64,000 nucleotides of DNA from Patella vulgata (taxonomy: Eukaryota > Mollusca > Gastropoda > Patellidae). The position numbers were made by a program, and so were the translations under genes. The notes under the pieces were generated by a model. The model had not been told where the DNA came from, searched no databases, and saw nothing but the letters and a program-made list of their open reading frames with translations. The DNA is taken from positions 18,898,591 through 18,962,590 of the forward strand of contig NC_065879.2 of assembly GCF_932274485.2 (NCBI RefSeq), in the 5' to 3' direction. Shown one piece after another: positions 1-10,692 of the stretch (positions within the stretch are counted from its first letter, which is position 1; each line of letters opens with the position of its first letter).

Positions 1-1542
1 CAGTATTTATCTTTGTGCTAAGAAATATTTACATTATTTGGGTGTTTTAGTTACTGTGTCTTCGAAACTTGAAGGGGGTTTAAATGTAGAGAAATCCGAT
101 TTCCTCGTGGGCGCCGCCATCTTGAACAATTTGTAAACAATGGAATACGACTAGTGTTAATGTATTCGGTAAATAACTGGCTTCTTTTTATTGAAAAGGT
201 TATAAAACTCGATCAAAATCAATTAAATAGATGTTGTTTTTGTAGAATTTAGTCTTGATTGCACCTTATAGTGAGAAATCTACTCAAAACAGGACGTAAA
301 AGTTGAATAATTGAGACAAGGGAATGGACTTGTTTGTTTGATGCGCGTGGGAACTATTTCTTTTGTATTTATGCGCACTATAGCTAGTATTGTACTGCTC
401 ATTGCAGGCTTTATAATGATGTGTGATATGTGTGAGTGTGCAAAAAGGCAACTTTATAAAGACACCGACGAAATAGGCCGACATTGTTATGGCACCGGCA
501 CCGTTCTGCAAGTCTCAAACGGTTCAGAATTATTTCAAAATAAATGTATTTAAAATCATTTTTCTGTTTCACAACTTTGTAGTTTCATAGATAAATGTTT
601 AATAAATGTAAATATGTCAAGAACGGAAAATTGACCTATATATTGTTTGCCATTGTATTTTGGCATATATCTCGGATTGAGCCAGCGCGACATGTGAAGG
701 GTTTTTCTATGCCGCCACACAATTATAAAGTTCATAAACTTTTAACTATTTATTTCAATGTCAAAATCTCTACCTTATGCAATAAAACATTGAAAACAAA
801 TAATATTTATGGAAAGCTTTTTAGAAAATATGTTTGATGAATAATCAACTTCAACAAATGCACATAGCGAATAGTTCTCTAGAATTGTGACTGGGATAAG
901 AAGAGATCATGCTAAGCGAATACAAACACAAACACACGGGTGGCCGAGTTTTGTCAGGATCATCCGCTATCTATTTTCTATTGCCGTCATGTTGCTAAAG
1001 CTGAAGTTATAGTGCCCCTATTTTCGCAGACAAAATTAATGATAAAATAAAAAAAATCATGGATTTTCTTTTAAAAAGGGGTAAATATTATTTTAATAAT
1101 AAGTACATAACTAAGGTAGGCTAACACGTTCAAAGAATTCATATGGGATATTTGAAGCAAGGAATTTTCTTTCCAATAGCGAGTTTCTGCAAACTGACAG
1201 ACGAATGTACCGATGCCGATATACTGATGTGAGAATAGATGTTTGCTCCCGATGGATCGATTCGTAGATGTACAATTTTATTTGATATAACAGGCCTTGA
1301 GATCTGAAAATCACACGGAAGTGACAAATTGTGTTTGCCAATATATATATTGCTGGAGCTATTTAAAACACCCCCAAATTTTTTTGCGGAGACAATGTTT
1401 ATTATTATTAATAGTTTAAAATTACAAATGTTCATTTATTAAACACTGTTATAGATATAATTAATCATAATGTATTGTTTTATTGTGGGGTGTTCATAAA
1501 TTATATAAAAAAAAAACATTCAAAGAATTCTCTTTTCTTCTA
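1..1542. other. Unannotated AT-rich DNA
   Basis: No gene is supported here. A frame at 341-553 on the + strand starts with a hydrophobic stretch (MRVGTISFVFMRTIASIVLL) that could be a signal peptide or membrane segment, but it has no convincing splice donor, no family motif and ordinary base composition. Other frames are short and low complexity. Confidence 0.4.
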
Positions 1543-1544
1543 TA

Positions 1545-3071
1545 CTATTCAAAAAAAGTAGGGGATATTTGATTTTGGGGGCATAATACTAAAATATGCA
1601 AATGACTACGAAAAAAGTCACTATAGAACCTAACAGAAGAAACATTTCCAGTTACATGTGACGCCCAAACGCACCAATAGCTACCGCATGGAATGCAGGT
1701 GATGCTTGGGATCATCATGGGGGTCCAACCCAAGATTTGCACGACTCTGACTTTGAATGTTACAGTCATTGTGGCATTGAATTCCAGGGTCGAAACATCA
1801 GTTTAATTGTTTTAGTGACCAGAAAACAAATTTTGATATGCGTCGGCTTACCCAAAATGAAAGGTTACGTGCCCTTGGCATGCTACAGATCGGCGCAACA
1901 CAGGCGGTTGTGGCGCGGACGATGAATGTTTCTCAGTCTGTCATAAGCGGGCTATGGTCCAGATACCGTGATACACAATCTGTACAGGACAGACCACGCT
2001 CAGGTCGACCAAGGGCGACAACTCAAGCCCAGGATCGATTTATCCGTACCTTGGCCTTGAGAAATCGTGTCATCACAGCAAATCAGATCAGCGCTCGTCT
2101 TCAAACAGACACTGGTGTGAGAGTGAGTGGCCAGACGATTCGGAATCGACTGCATAGGGGTCACCTTCGCGCCCGACGTCCTCGCGTGATCCCTTGTTTG
2201 AGAGATCATCACATTCAGGCAAGACGTCGTTGGTGTAGGGATCGTCAACACTGAGATAATCGACGCTGGAGCAATGTGATGTTTTCAGATGAGTCAAGGT
2301 TCACTGTTGATTTTTTGGACAGACGTAGGAGGGTGTGGCGTCGTCGAAACGAGCGCTTCCAAGACGTTAACGTCATCAGACATGATCGATTTGGGGGTGG
2401 TTCTGTTATGGTGTGGGGAGGCATCACTGTTGCTGGAAGAACGGCTTTACATGTTGTTGCAGGGCGTGTTACAGGCCAGTACTACCGGGACAACATCTTG
2501 GCAGTCCATGTTGTGCCGTTCGCACGACGTCATGGCCGCCGTTTCATCTTCCAGGATGACAACGCAAGATGTCACAGGGCCAGGATCGTTACAGGTTACC
2601 TCCAACAACAGAACATCACCACATTACCTTGGCCAGCACTGAGTCCCGACCTCTCCCCCATCGAGCATGTCTGGGACATGCTTGGACAGAGGTTACGTCA
2701 ACGTCAACAACGTCCTGCCAATGTCCAAGAACTTGCTGCTGCGTTGCAACAGGAATGGGACAATCTGGACCAAAATGACCTTAGACGTCTCATTAGGAGT
2801 ATGCCACGTCGGATCAATGCTTGTTTGGCAAACAGAGGAGGATTTACCCGTTACTGACTTGGTTGTGATGCTGTGGTAACTTTGCTGTTTGACCCCGGGT
2901 ATCATTTTACCCTTATAATGGTCAGTCTGTGCCTTACTTAGTCTAACGATCATTTGGAATAAATCGATGAATGTGAACTTCATTTCATTTTGTCATTTGT
3001 TTCTTCGTCAGTTTCATTAGGTGACTTTAATAACACTTAAAAATCAAATATCCCCTACTTTTTTTGAATAG
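1545..3071 (+). mobile_element. Tc1-like DNA transposon, copy A (full length)
   Basis: The element is 1527 bp with perfect 32-bp terminal inverted repeats that begin CTATTCAAAAAAAGTAGGGG, flanked by TA on both sides as expected for Tc1/mariner insertion. It carries a single transposase frame (1838-2857). Compared with copies B and C it retains a 59-bp segment that both of those lack, so it is the structurally most complete copy here. The copies are near identical outside their indels, which suggests recent activity of the family. Confidence 0.95.
1838..2857 (+). pseudogene. Tc1-like transposase (DD34E) with one in-frame stop
   Basis: This is a cut-and-paste transposase of the Tc1/mariner superfamily. 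The N-terminal half (about residues 1-120) holds the helix-turn-helix DNA-binding region (MRRLTQNERLRALGMLQ, then NVSQSVISGLWSRYRDT) and a GRPR-like hook (RSGRPRATT). The catalytic half has the first Asp in FSDESRF, the second in FQDDNARCH and the Glu in SPDLSPIEHVWD. Thirty-four residues separate the last two acids, which defines the DD34E Tc1 class. Length, about 339 codons, is normal for the family. Codon 139 (2252-2254) is TGA where copies B and C have TGG (Trp), so this copy should not make the whole protein unless the stop is read through. Confidence 0.93.
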
Positions 3072-3122
3072 TATATTAGTGCCATCATAATACATATAAT
3101 GTATGTCAAATTACCAAAACAT

Positions 3123-3461
3123 TAAAGATACATTATGTAAGATTTAGATAAAGAACTAGCCATTCTTGCTATAATAGTTCGAAAGTAGATGATGTAAAGT
3201 GAATAATTTGAAAATTTCATTCAAATTACTCTATTGCAAGCGAAGATATTAGCCTTTGAAGATTTGACAGACGTGTGCAATAATTTCAACCACTGTACTG
3301 GTTGATCGAAGCTAAGTCTCGGTCCTCCATATTTGATTAAATCAAAGTATCGCTGAACCATTCTAATCTATTTAATATCTAATTAATACTTTAGAAAACA
3401 TTTCAGGCCTAAAGAAAGACCTGCAATATGCAGATTTAGCTCTTGCATAATGCATGTTTAA
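3123..3461. mobile_element. TTAA-flanked MITE, copy 1
   Basis: This 339-bp non-coding element begins TTAAAGATACATTATG and ends CATAATGCATGTTTAA. The ends are imperfect inverted repeats and both include TTAA. The same ends and interior recur at 55819-56204 and, in shorter form, at 7597, 14396, 16824, 18565, 27705, 41765, 56611 and 60858. TTAA at both ends is the target duplication of piggyBac-type elements, but the ends lack the usual CCC start, so the superfamily is an inference. Confidence 0.7.
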
Positions 3462-3716
3462 ATACATTTAAATTATGCATGTTCAATATCTATTAATTAT
3501 CAGTTGATTGGTCAACTGATTGTCACAATTCCCAATTGTATCACTTGAATATTGGACATCGTTTGATCTAATCATTATCAGATTGAGAGGACGAAATGTC
3601 ACAACTCCTCTGATGTTTTAGAAGCCCCAGATATTAATATAACTTTGGGTGCCTTTTTTAACTGATTGTCAGTATGAGGTCTTTTACCCAATATCGACTT
3701 GTAAGATGCTTGAGGC
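3462..3716. other. AT-rich spacer
   Basis: Non-coding AT-rich DNA between the TTAA-MITE and the next inverted-repeat element. Nothing recognisable is seen. Confidence 0.4.
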
Positions 3717-4194
3717 TTAAGCCCGGCCCATACCGCTACGACTACACAAAACTCGACAGGACTCAGCTTCTTGCGTAGTTGTAAAAAAAAAAATAGGGTC
3801 GCGTCTTTACTTCACTTGCCTACAGCGGTACCAGTCCACACAGGCCCGACTCTCACAGATTATGTGTCGTGAGTTACGCCACTTCCCTCTAGCGAGTGAT
3901 TCCAAAAGTAAATCGGAAGTATAAAAGTGACATACCAAGATAACTAAATGCTACTCTCTGATTGGCTAAACAACAGTAAGACAATTGATCGTGTCGTGTG
4001 AGTGTCCACACAAACACTATGGGTTACGACTGCATCCGACTACGACTGAACATGCTCAGTCGGGCCGACGGGCCACGACGCGACGGAAAATTGATTGAAT
4101 CGTGGTCATGGGACTGTCCGCACTGATTATCTGAGACAAGACGTTGCGTTGGGTAGAGTCTGGGCAAGTCGTGGCGATGTGGGCCAGACTTTAT
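3717..4194. mobile_element. MITE with GC-rich terminal inverted repeats
   Basis: The ends (AAGCCCGGCCCATACCGCTA... and ...CGTGGCGATGTGGGCCAGAC) are imperfect inverted repeats of about 24 bp around a non-coding, locally GC-rich interior unlike its surroundings. No clear target duplication is seen, so the superfamily cannot be assigned. Confidence 0.55.
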
Positions 4195-4257
4195 GTAGCT
4201 TAGCTTTTCTTTCAGTTGAGAGATAATAGTCTAATCTAAAGCACGGGATATAGGGGT

Positions 4258-4910
4258 GGTACTTTTTACCACCGCCAACTACCGCCGACCAATACTTTTA
4301 CCACCGGCCGTCGTGAAATTACCGCCGACCAAATACTTTTTACCGCCGACCATAATATAATTACCGCCGACCAAACACTTGTTACCGCCGACCAAATGCT
4401 TAATGATTCCTTGTCACTGCCGACTATATAAAATTAATTAAATTATTAATGACAAATAAATAGATTTGGTTAAATACACAGAGTTTGATAAAAATATAGA
4501 TTTTATTATATATAAATATGGTCGACAACCCTAACCTTCGCACTAATAGAAGATAGGCCTAAAATGTTATTTATTTATAACCAGTAGCTGAAACAATCTT
4601 GATATTTTTTTTATTTGCCCTTCAATATCTAAATTGTAGTTTGTCCTTCCATATTCTTTAAAATATATATGAATGTTTTTCGACAGTTGTACGTGATTAC
4701 ACCTCAAATAAAAATTAACATTCTTGTATTCTTTTTTATAAAAAAACAACAACCGTAAAATAGTCGGCGGTAACAAGGAATCATTAAGCATTTGGTCGGC
4801 GGTAACAAGTAATTATATTACGGTCGAAAGTCATTACAATGCGGTCTGCGGTAAAAAGTATTTGGTCGGCGGTAATTACACGACGGTCGGCGGTAAAAAG
4901 CATTTGGTAT
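4258..4910. repeat. Fold-back element with TACCGCCGACCA repeats in both arms
   Basis: The left arm (about 4258-4427) carries at least five copies of the 12-mer TACCGCCGACCA and variants. The right arm (about 4762-4910) carries the same motif inverted (TGGTCGGCGGTA), in matching order and with matching spacers such as AATGCTTAATGATTCCTTGT. The middle 335 bp are AT-rich and non-coding. The single strand could fold into a hairpin with arms of about 150-170 bp. Confidence 0.8.
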
Positions 4911-5135
4911 TCTAATTGTCTTCAGAGCTCCATGCCAGATGGTTAACCTTTAATACTAATAAGTCTGCCATTGTACTCATTGTGTTTCATGAACAGTCTA
5001 GAATCTGTCAACATGGCAGTCAAAAAGCTAAAACCACTTTCTACTGTGTAATACCAATTGACATTAAAAGCTGAGACAGAAGACATTTGGAAACCACTAC
5101 CAGAATAATATTTTCTTACTGTCCACTTTATATCT

Positions 5136-6197
5136 TTCCACTTCCTCTTTAATGTGAAGGTATATTGTCGTCGCCCCTGTCCGTCGGTCCACAATTTGTT
5201 TGTGGACACTCTACTGGTCACAATTTTTATACGCCCACATTTGATGAAACTTGAAATGCATGTTTATAACCCAAAGACCTTGGTTCCTTTCGATATTGGC
5301 GCATATCGGATCGTAACTTTATGAATTATGGCCCCTGATTGTACGAAAAATCACGTTTTTCACTGGTGGTCCCTCTAGAGTTCACAATTTTTTATCCGAT
5401 TTTACCTGATTGTACGAAAAATCTTGTTTTTAGCTTGTGGACACTCTAGAGGTCACAATTTTCATCTGATTTTGATGAAACTTGAAATTCATGTTTATAA
5501 CTCAAAGATTTTGGTTCCTTTCGATATTTGCGCATATCGGTCTCAAATAGCGTAAAAATATGGTATATCAAGGTTGTGGACCCTATAGAGGTCACAATTT
5601 TTATCCGATGGCCGCCGTTCATTCTCAAATAGCGTAAAAAATATGAATTATGGCCCCTGATTGTACGAAAAATCACGTTCTTCACTAGTGGTCCCTCTAG
5701 AGGTCACAATTTTTATCCGATTTGACCTGATTGTACGAAAAATCTTGTTTTTAGCTTGTGGACACTCTAGAGGTCACAATTTTCATCTAATTTTGATGAA
5801 ACTTGAAATTCATGTTTATAACTCTAAGATTTTGGTTCCTTTCGATATTTGCGCATATCGGTCTCAAATAGCGTAAAAATATGGTATATCAAGGTTGTGA
5901 ACCCTATAGAGGTCACAATTTTTATCCGATGGCCGCCGTTCATTCTCAAATAGCGTAAAAATATGGTATATCAAAGTTGTGGACCCCATAGAGGTCACAA
6001 TTTTTATCCGATTTTGTTGAAACTTGAAATATAAGTTTATAACCCAAAGATCTTGGTTCCTTTCGATATTTGCTCATATCAAATTGTAATTTCCTGAATT
6101 ATGGCCCTTGATTGTAGGGAAAATCACTTTCTTTTTAGCTTGATATCTATCCATCTCTCGAAAATGTGGGCGTATCCTGCCTGGCAGTCGCTGGTTT
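5136..6197 (+). repeat. R333 repeat block 1
   Basis: The block begins with a diverged left end (GTATATTGTCGTCGCCCCTG, then GTCC-rich DNA) and ends with the right end AAAATGTGGGCGTATCCTGC followed by CTGGCAGTCGCTGGT. Between them are diverged monomers marked by GACCCTATAGAGGTCACAAT and ATCCGATTTTGTTGAAACTT. A second left end at about 5230 (CACAATTTTTATACGCCCAC) is fused straight to monomer sequence, so the block is rearranged. Confidence 0.8.
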
Positions 6198-6505
6198 TTG
6201 TTACTAGACCTATTCTTTCCAAATAAATTTTTCCACTGAAAATTTGTTGTTTTGTCTTGCTATTCATATTAAGGTGAAATTTCAGGGTAAATATTCATCA
6301 TTTAATTTCATGATACAAATTTGTTAGGTTTCTTTGAAATAGCATGTTTTGATTTTCGATGCTGGTGTCATTTAAGTGGAATCATACTGCAATTTCAGTG
6401 GATAAGCTTACATCTTGTAAATATTATTTGTAAAATTCTCTTTCGGCCTATATAGACACACCACATTATTAATTATGTGTACATTTTATACATGTGACAT
6501 GTGTC
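6198..6505. other. AT-rich spacer between R333 blocks
   Basis: Non-coding AT-rich DNA; no gene or repeat recognised. Confidence 0.4.
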
Positions 6506-7594
6506 ATAATTTTTATCCGATTTAAAAAAAAACGTATTATTATATCACCGTTACACCCTAAGGATGACTGAGTTCGAATTTCGTGAAAATCAGATCAAAA
6601 TTGACAGACAAAATGGCCGCCGTTCGTTCTCAAATAGCGTAAAAATATGGTATATCAAGGTTGTGGACCCTATAGAGGTCACAATTTTTATAAGCCCACA
6701 TTTTCATGTGGACGTATATTGTCGTCGCCCCCGTCCGTCCATCCTTCCACAATTGTTTGTGGACACTCTACAGGTCACAATTCTCATCCGATTTTGACGA
6801 AACTTGAAATATAGGTTTATCTCCCAAAGATCTTGGCTGCTTTCGATATTGGCATGTATCGGATCGAAACTTCATGGATTATGGCCCCTGATTGTACGAA
6901 AAATCACGTTTTTAGCTTGTGGACCCTATAGAGGTCACAATTTTTATCCAATTTTGTTGAAACTTGAAATGTAAGTTTATAACCCAAAGATCTCGGTTCC
7001 TTTCGATATTTGCGCATATCGGAGCGTAACTTCCTGAATTAAGGCTCCTGATTGTTCGAAAAATCACGTTTTTAGCTTGTGGACCCTATAGAGGTCATAA
7101 TTTTTATCTAATTTAAAAAAACGTATTATGATATCACCGTTACACCCTAAGGACGACTGAGTTAGAATTTCGTGAAAATCGGCCCAAAATTGACAGACAA
7201 AATGGCCACCGTTTGTTCTCAAATAGCATAAAAATATGGTATATCAAGGTTGTGGACCCTATAGTATAAAGGTCACAATTTTTATCCGATTTTGTTGAAA
7301 CTTGAAATGTAAGTTTATAACCCAAAGATCTCGGTTCCTTTCGATATTCGCGCATATCGGACCGTAACTTTTGATTTCGTGAAAATCGGCCCTAAATTGA
7401 CATACAAAATGGACGCCGTTCGTTCTCAAATAGCGTAAAAATATGGTATATCAAGGTTGTAGACCCTATAGTTTATAACCCAAAAATCTTGGTTGCTTTT
7501 GATATTCGGCATATTGGACAGTATCTTCCTGAATTATGGACCCTGATTGTACGAAAAATCACGTTTTTAGCTTGTGGACCCTATAGAGGTCATA
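6506..7594 (+). repeat. R333 repeat block 2 (no right end)
   Basis: The block starts inside a monomer (CATAATTTTTATCCGATTTA) and is interrupted at about 6688 by an R333 left end (ATAAGCCCACATTTTCATGT, then the GTCC-rich leader). Diverged monomers follow to 7594, where the block stops inside GAGGTCAT without the usual right end. It abuts a TTAA-MITE fragment, suggesting truncation or recombination there. Confidence 0.8.
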
Positions 7595-7596
7595 TA

Positions 7597-7715
7597 CCTG
7601 AAAGATACATTATGGGAGATAAGATCAAGAGATAGCAGTTCTCACTATAATAGTTAAAAACTAGATAGTGTAAAGGTAATTTGATGAAAATTTCAGTCAA
7701 ATTGATCCACCATGA
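7597..7715. mobile_element. TTAA-MITE fragment
   Basis: The sequence AAAGATACATTATGGGAGAT and the following AGTTCTCACTATAATAGTTA match the left part of the MITE at 55819. The right half is missing. Confidence 0.6.
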
Positions 7716-8309
7716 GAGCCTGTCCGCGAGAGCACCATGCAGAGGGTGATAATGGTTGGGTCAGGGATTTGTACCAATTTTTTTCTGTGAGATGGGTTAG
7801 TACCCAGATACATCCCCACAAAATATTAGATTGATTCAGTTGATACCGACCTGGTAAACTGAATTAATATATTTCAATAGAAATATAAGCAAAATATGAG
7901 GCATTTTGGCACCAAATTTAGATGACCTGTTATTTGGACAATAATTGATTTGCGCCGACAAAATTTTGATCATTGGTAGGATCCAGTAGGCCCTTCTAAT
8001 ACATTGAGTTTTAAGTTTCTACTGCAATTGATACCGTGTTACTGGCCAGATACACAACTCGCTCTTAAAATTGAATTTAATGAAAACCAAAGTTTGAGAG
8101 GCTATAGCTCCTTGGCAGGGACTAGGACCAAAGTTGAATGTTATCCACACCTAGCCACCTTCCTACTAACAAAATAAAAAATAAAAATGACCGGCACTGT
8201 CATATTCAACACAGGAGAAATAAATTAAAAACACGGAAAATTGGAATATATATGAACATCTTTACAATTTTTTAAAAATATATTCTATTTCATCGATGAT
8301 TTGGACTTG
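7716..8309. other. Unannotated non-coding stretch
   Basis: No supported gene, repeat terminus or splice pair is visible. Confidence 0.4.
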
Positions 8310-8356
8310 AGACCGAGAGAGAGAAAAAAAGGGGTTTAACAGCCACTGGACACAAA
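8310..8356 (-). mobile_element. SINE-2 3' tail fragment
   Basis: AGAGAGAGAAAAAAAGGGGT followed by TTAACAGCCACTGGACACAA is the reverse complement of the 3' end of the SINE at 40613-40884. Only about 45 bp remain. Confidence 0.6.
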
Positions 8357-8374
8357 CTACCCCTGTGAAAATAC

Positions 8375-8735
8375 ACACTGAAATTTCACTGAAATTTCAG
8401 TGAAATCTCACTGAAATTTTAGTGAGAGATTTGGTCAAAATATTATTGAAATTTCAGTGAGATTTCAGTAAAATTTCAGTGAAATTTCAATAAAATTTTG
8501 ACCAAATTTCTGTGAAATTTCAGTAAAATCTCACTGAAATTTCAGTAAAATCTCACTGAAATTTCGGTAAAATCTCACTGAAATTTCAGTAAAATCTCAC
8601 TGAAATTTCAATAATATTTTGACATCTCTCACTGAAATTTCAGCGAGATTTCAGTAAAATCTCACTGAAATTTTACTGAAATCTCACTGAAATTTTACTG
8701 AAATCTCACTGAAATTTTACTGAAATCTCACTACT
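8375..8735. repeat. Self-complementary 22-bp minisatellite
   Basis: The array is built from AGTAAAATCTCACTGAAATT plus TC (22 bp) and variants. The core TGAAATTTCA is palindromic, so units can pair within and between repeats. Around 8430-8515 the array also contains an inverted pair (TTGGTCAAAATATTATTGAA ... AAAATTTTGACCAAA). There is no coding capacity. Confidence 0.85.
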
Positions 8736-8742
8736 ATTTCAA

Positions 8743-9250
8743 AGTCTTTATTAACATGCATTCTGAAAAAAAACCTCCAAACAATTGCAATATTACTATT
8801 ATCCCTCATATTTCTGTATTCCGTCTTCTAAATTTTCTTTTTCTTCTAGTGTTGTCCTTTTCTTCGATGATAATAAAAATATATGGCCTGAAATGACACA
8901 ATCAAAATAATATTAAATAAAGATAGGCATGTGCCATGCAGTGTGCTGTTAGAGCATTCAGCTCAGCAGTTTCAAAATTATCCTGTCAAAAACAAAGCAT
9001 ATATAAATTTTGGGATAAATGTGCATCGGCTGTCACCAGTGGCAGGCATTTACTTCTGAATACACAAGGTTATAACCCTGATAATTTACTCTTAAAATAT
9101 ATTTTTAGTGGATCCGTAATATATATACACAGAACCGTTTTACCTTATTTTTGAAAAACTAAACATAGCCAGGTCACACAATTTGCATGACGAAATTAAT
9201 TTACCAATACATATACTATAGCCTGATCTACTAGAATTAAAACAACTATA
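8743..9250. other. Unannotated AT-rich stretch
   Basis: No supported feature is visible apart from short chance frames. Confidence 0.35.
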
Positions 9251-9256
9251 CTCACC

Positions 9257-9466
9257 ATGGCTGGTTTTGAAAATACGCCTTATCAGTACATCCATTTTAT
9301 AATTAACTACTTCGAAATTTATCCATATAATCCAAAAATTTACGTGCACAATAAACAGTTCTATGACAAGCACAACTGTATTATAAATTACGCGCCTATT
9401 TTCCAGGAATTTCAACATTTGATTAAAAATTCGGAAGCCTTTAGCGAAACGGTGAAAAGAACTTAG
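9257..9466 (+). CDS. Small open frame with good start context (uncertain)
   Basis: This 69-codon frame starts ATG in the context CTCACCATGG, close to the animal start consensus, and encodes MAGFENTPYQYIHFIINYFE and further residues rich in Tyr, Asn and Phe. It ends SETVKRT and TAG. No domain, signal peptide or membrane segment is recognised. A longer frame lies on the opposite strand (9140-9514), so this may be chance. It could be a short intronless gene, a first exon, or nothing. Confidence 0.22.
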   Translation: MAGFENTPYQYIHFIINYFEIYPYNPKIYVHNKQFYDKHNCIINYAPIFQEFQHLIKNSEAFSETVKRT

Positions 9467-9519
9467 GTTAATTAAGCCTGTTAATCTGTTTAAATAGCGA
9501 CACCGGTTTATCAATTTAG

Positions 9520-10190
9520 TAATTTAACATGCACGCGAGGTCATTTTTTTTGCATGAGAGTTTCATATAATTTACAACCATTACAGAATTAAAAATTCCT
9601 TCGTTTGTTTTCCATTCCAAAATTTTTAAAAACAGTGCCTGTAACTCGACACCCTTGGAATCTCAGCATCATTGACATAGGACATTGTTTACGCTAATCG
9701 GCTACCTCAAAATTTGAATTTAAAATGAGTTAGGTTTATTCTCTCTTTTCACAATAAAATAGGTTGATTTCAAAACATGATTATATTAATTGATCGTAAA
9801 ATATTTACCGTAAATGAAATTTACGGGTGCCGTAATTGATGACCTCGTTTCCAAGTATGGCTATTGAAACACGTGTGTTACGTTTCATAGCCATTCTATC
9901 CTAATACAATGATTATCGGAGCATATCGGAAAAAATTTTGATGTTGAGTCATTCATAAGTTTAGACATCATTTTAAACATGCACGTGTTCATGGATAACG
10001 CACGGTGATGGGCGAATAAAATAAACGTCAATGAAATTGTCTACTTCAGGAAATAACGTGATTAATTAATGGAAATTAAAAACATTTCGTCTTCTGACAC
10101 TATTAGGCTATAATTTCGAAGTGCTCTCTAAGTACAAATCATTATATGCAGTTATTAAAATATTTGCAATGAAATTTCAGTGTCATTTTC
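9520..10190. other. Unannotated AT-rich stretch
   Basis: No supported gene or repeat is visible. Confidence 0.35.
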
Positions 10191-10193
10191 TCT

Positions 10194-10395
10194 GGGGTAG
10201 CCCATTTTGTGACTAACATATGGTGATGCATAAGTATGGCCATTTTTACAAAATTGATATATTCTATTCAGTTGTTAGACATGATTTTGACTTGAGAAAG
10301 AGATAAATGAGGTTTACGGTTCACTCAACACAAACTAGGTCATTTTGGGACTAACATGGTACAATTTTATTTCAGTAATTCACTTGCGTGAAAAG
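10194..10395 (-). mobile_element. Two SINE-2 3' fragments
   Basis: The longer piece (about 10290-10395) contains CACTCAACACAAACTAGGTC, then ATTTTGGGACTAACATGG and the Ala/Thr-rich tail region, the reverse complement of the 3' half of the SINE at 40613-40884. A shorter piece at about 10194-10225 (GCCCATTTTGTGACTAACAT) is a second, more diverged copy. Confidence 0.6.
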
Positions 10396-10692
10396 AGAAA
10401 ATCCACGAGATTGGGCAGACAACACTACACCATTCACTACACCACTCAATGACAGATCTTATGATCCAAACAAATGTGTAAGAACTCTCTTGACTTGCCA
10501 TGGGGCATGTTTCATGAATGTTTAATGCAATTTACACAGAATAAATCTTATTTGAATACGATGTATAGTACAGTTCTGAAACGGCAGATTCAAGAGACTA
10601 CATATTATAATTTTAATTATGTATCCAGTTCTGAAATGACAGTTTCTCTGAGGCGACATCTATCAAGCACTGATGAAACAAGTTCAGTTTGA

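Noticed and set aside
341-553. Possible signal-peptide exon for gene 1 near the window start
   Set aside because: No strong donor in phase 1 was found, and the residues after the hydrophobic part look random.
2693-2983. Antisense frame of 96 codons repeated in all three Tc1 copies
   Set aside because: It is the shadow of the transposase C-terminus and 3' end on the other strand. Its repetition follows from the copies being near identical.
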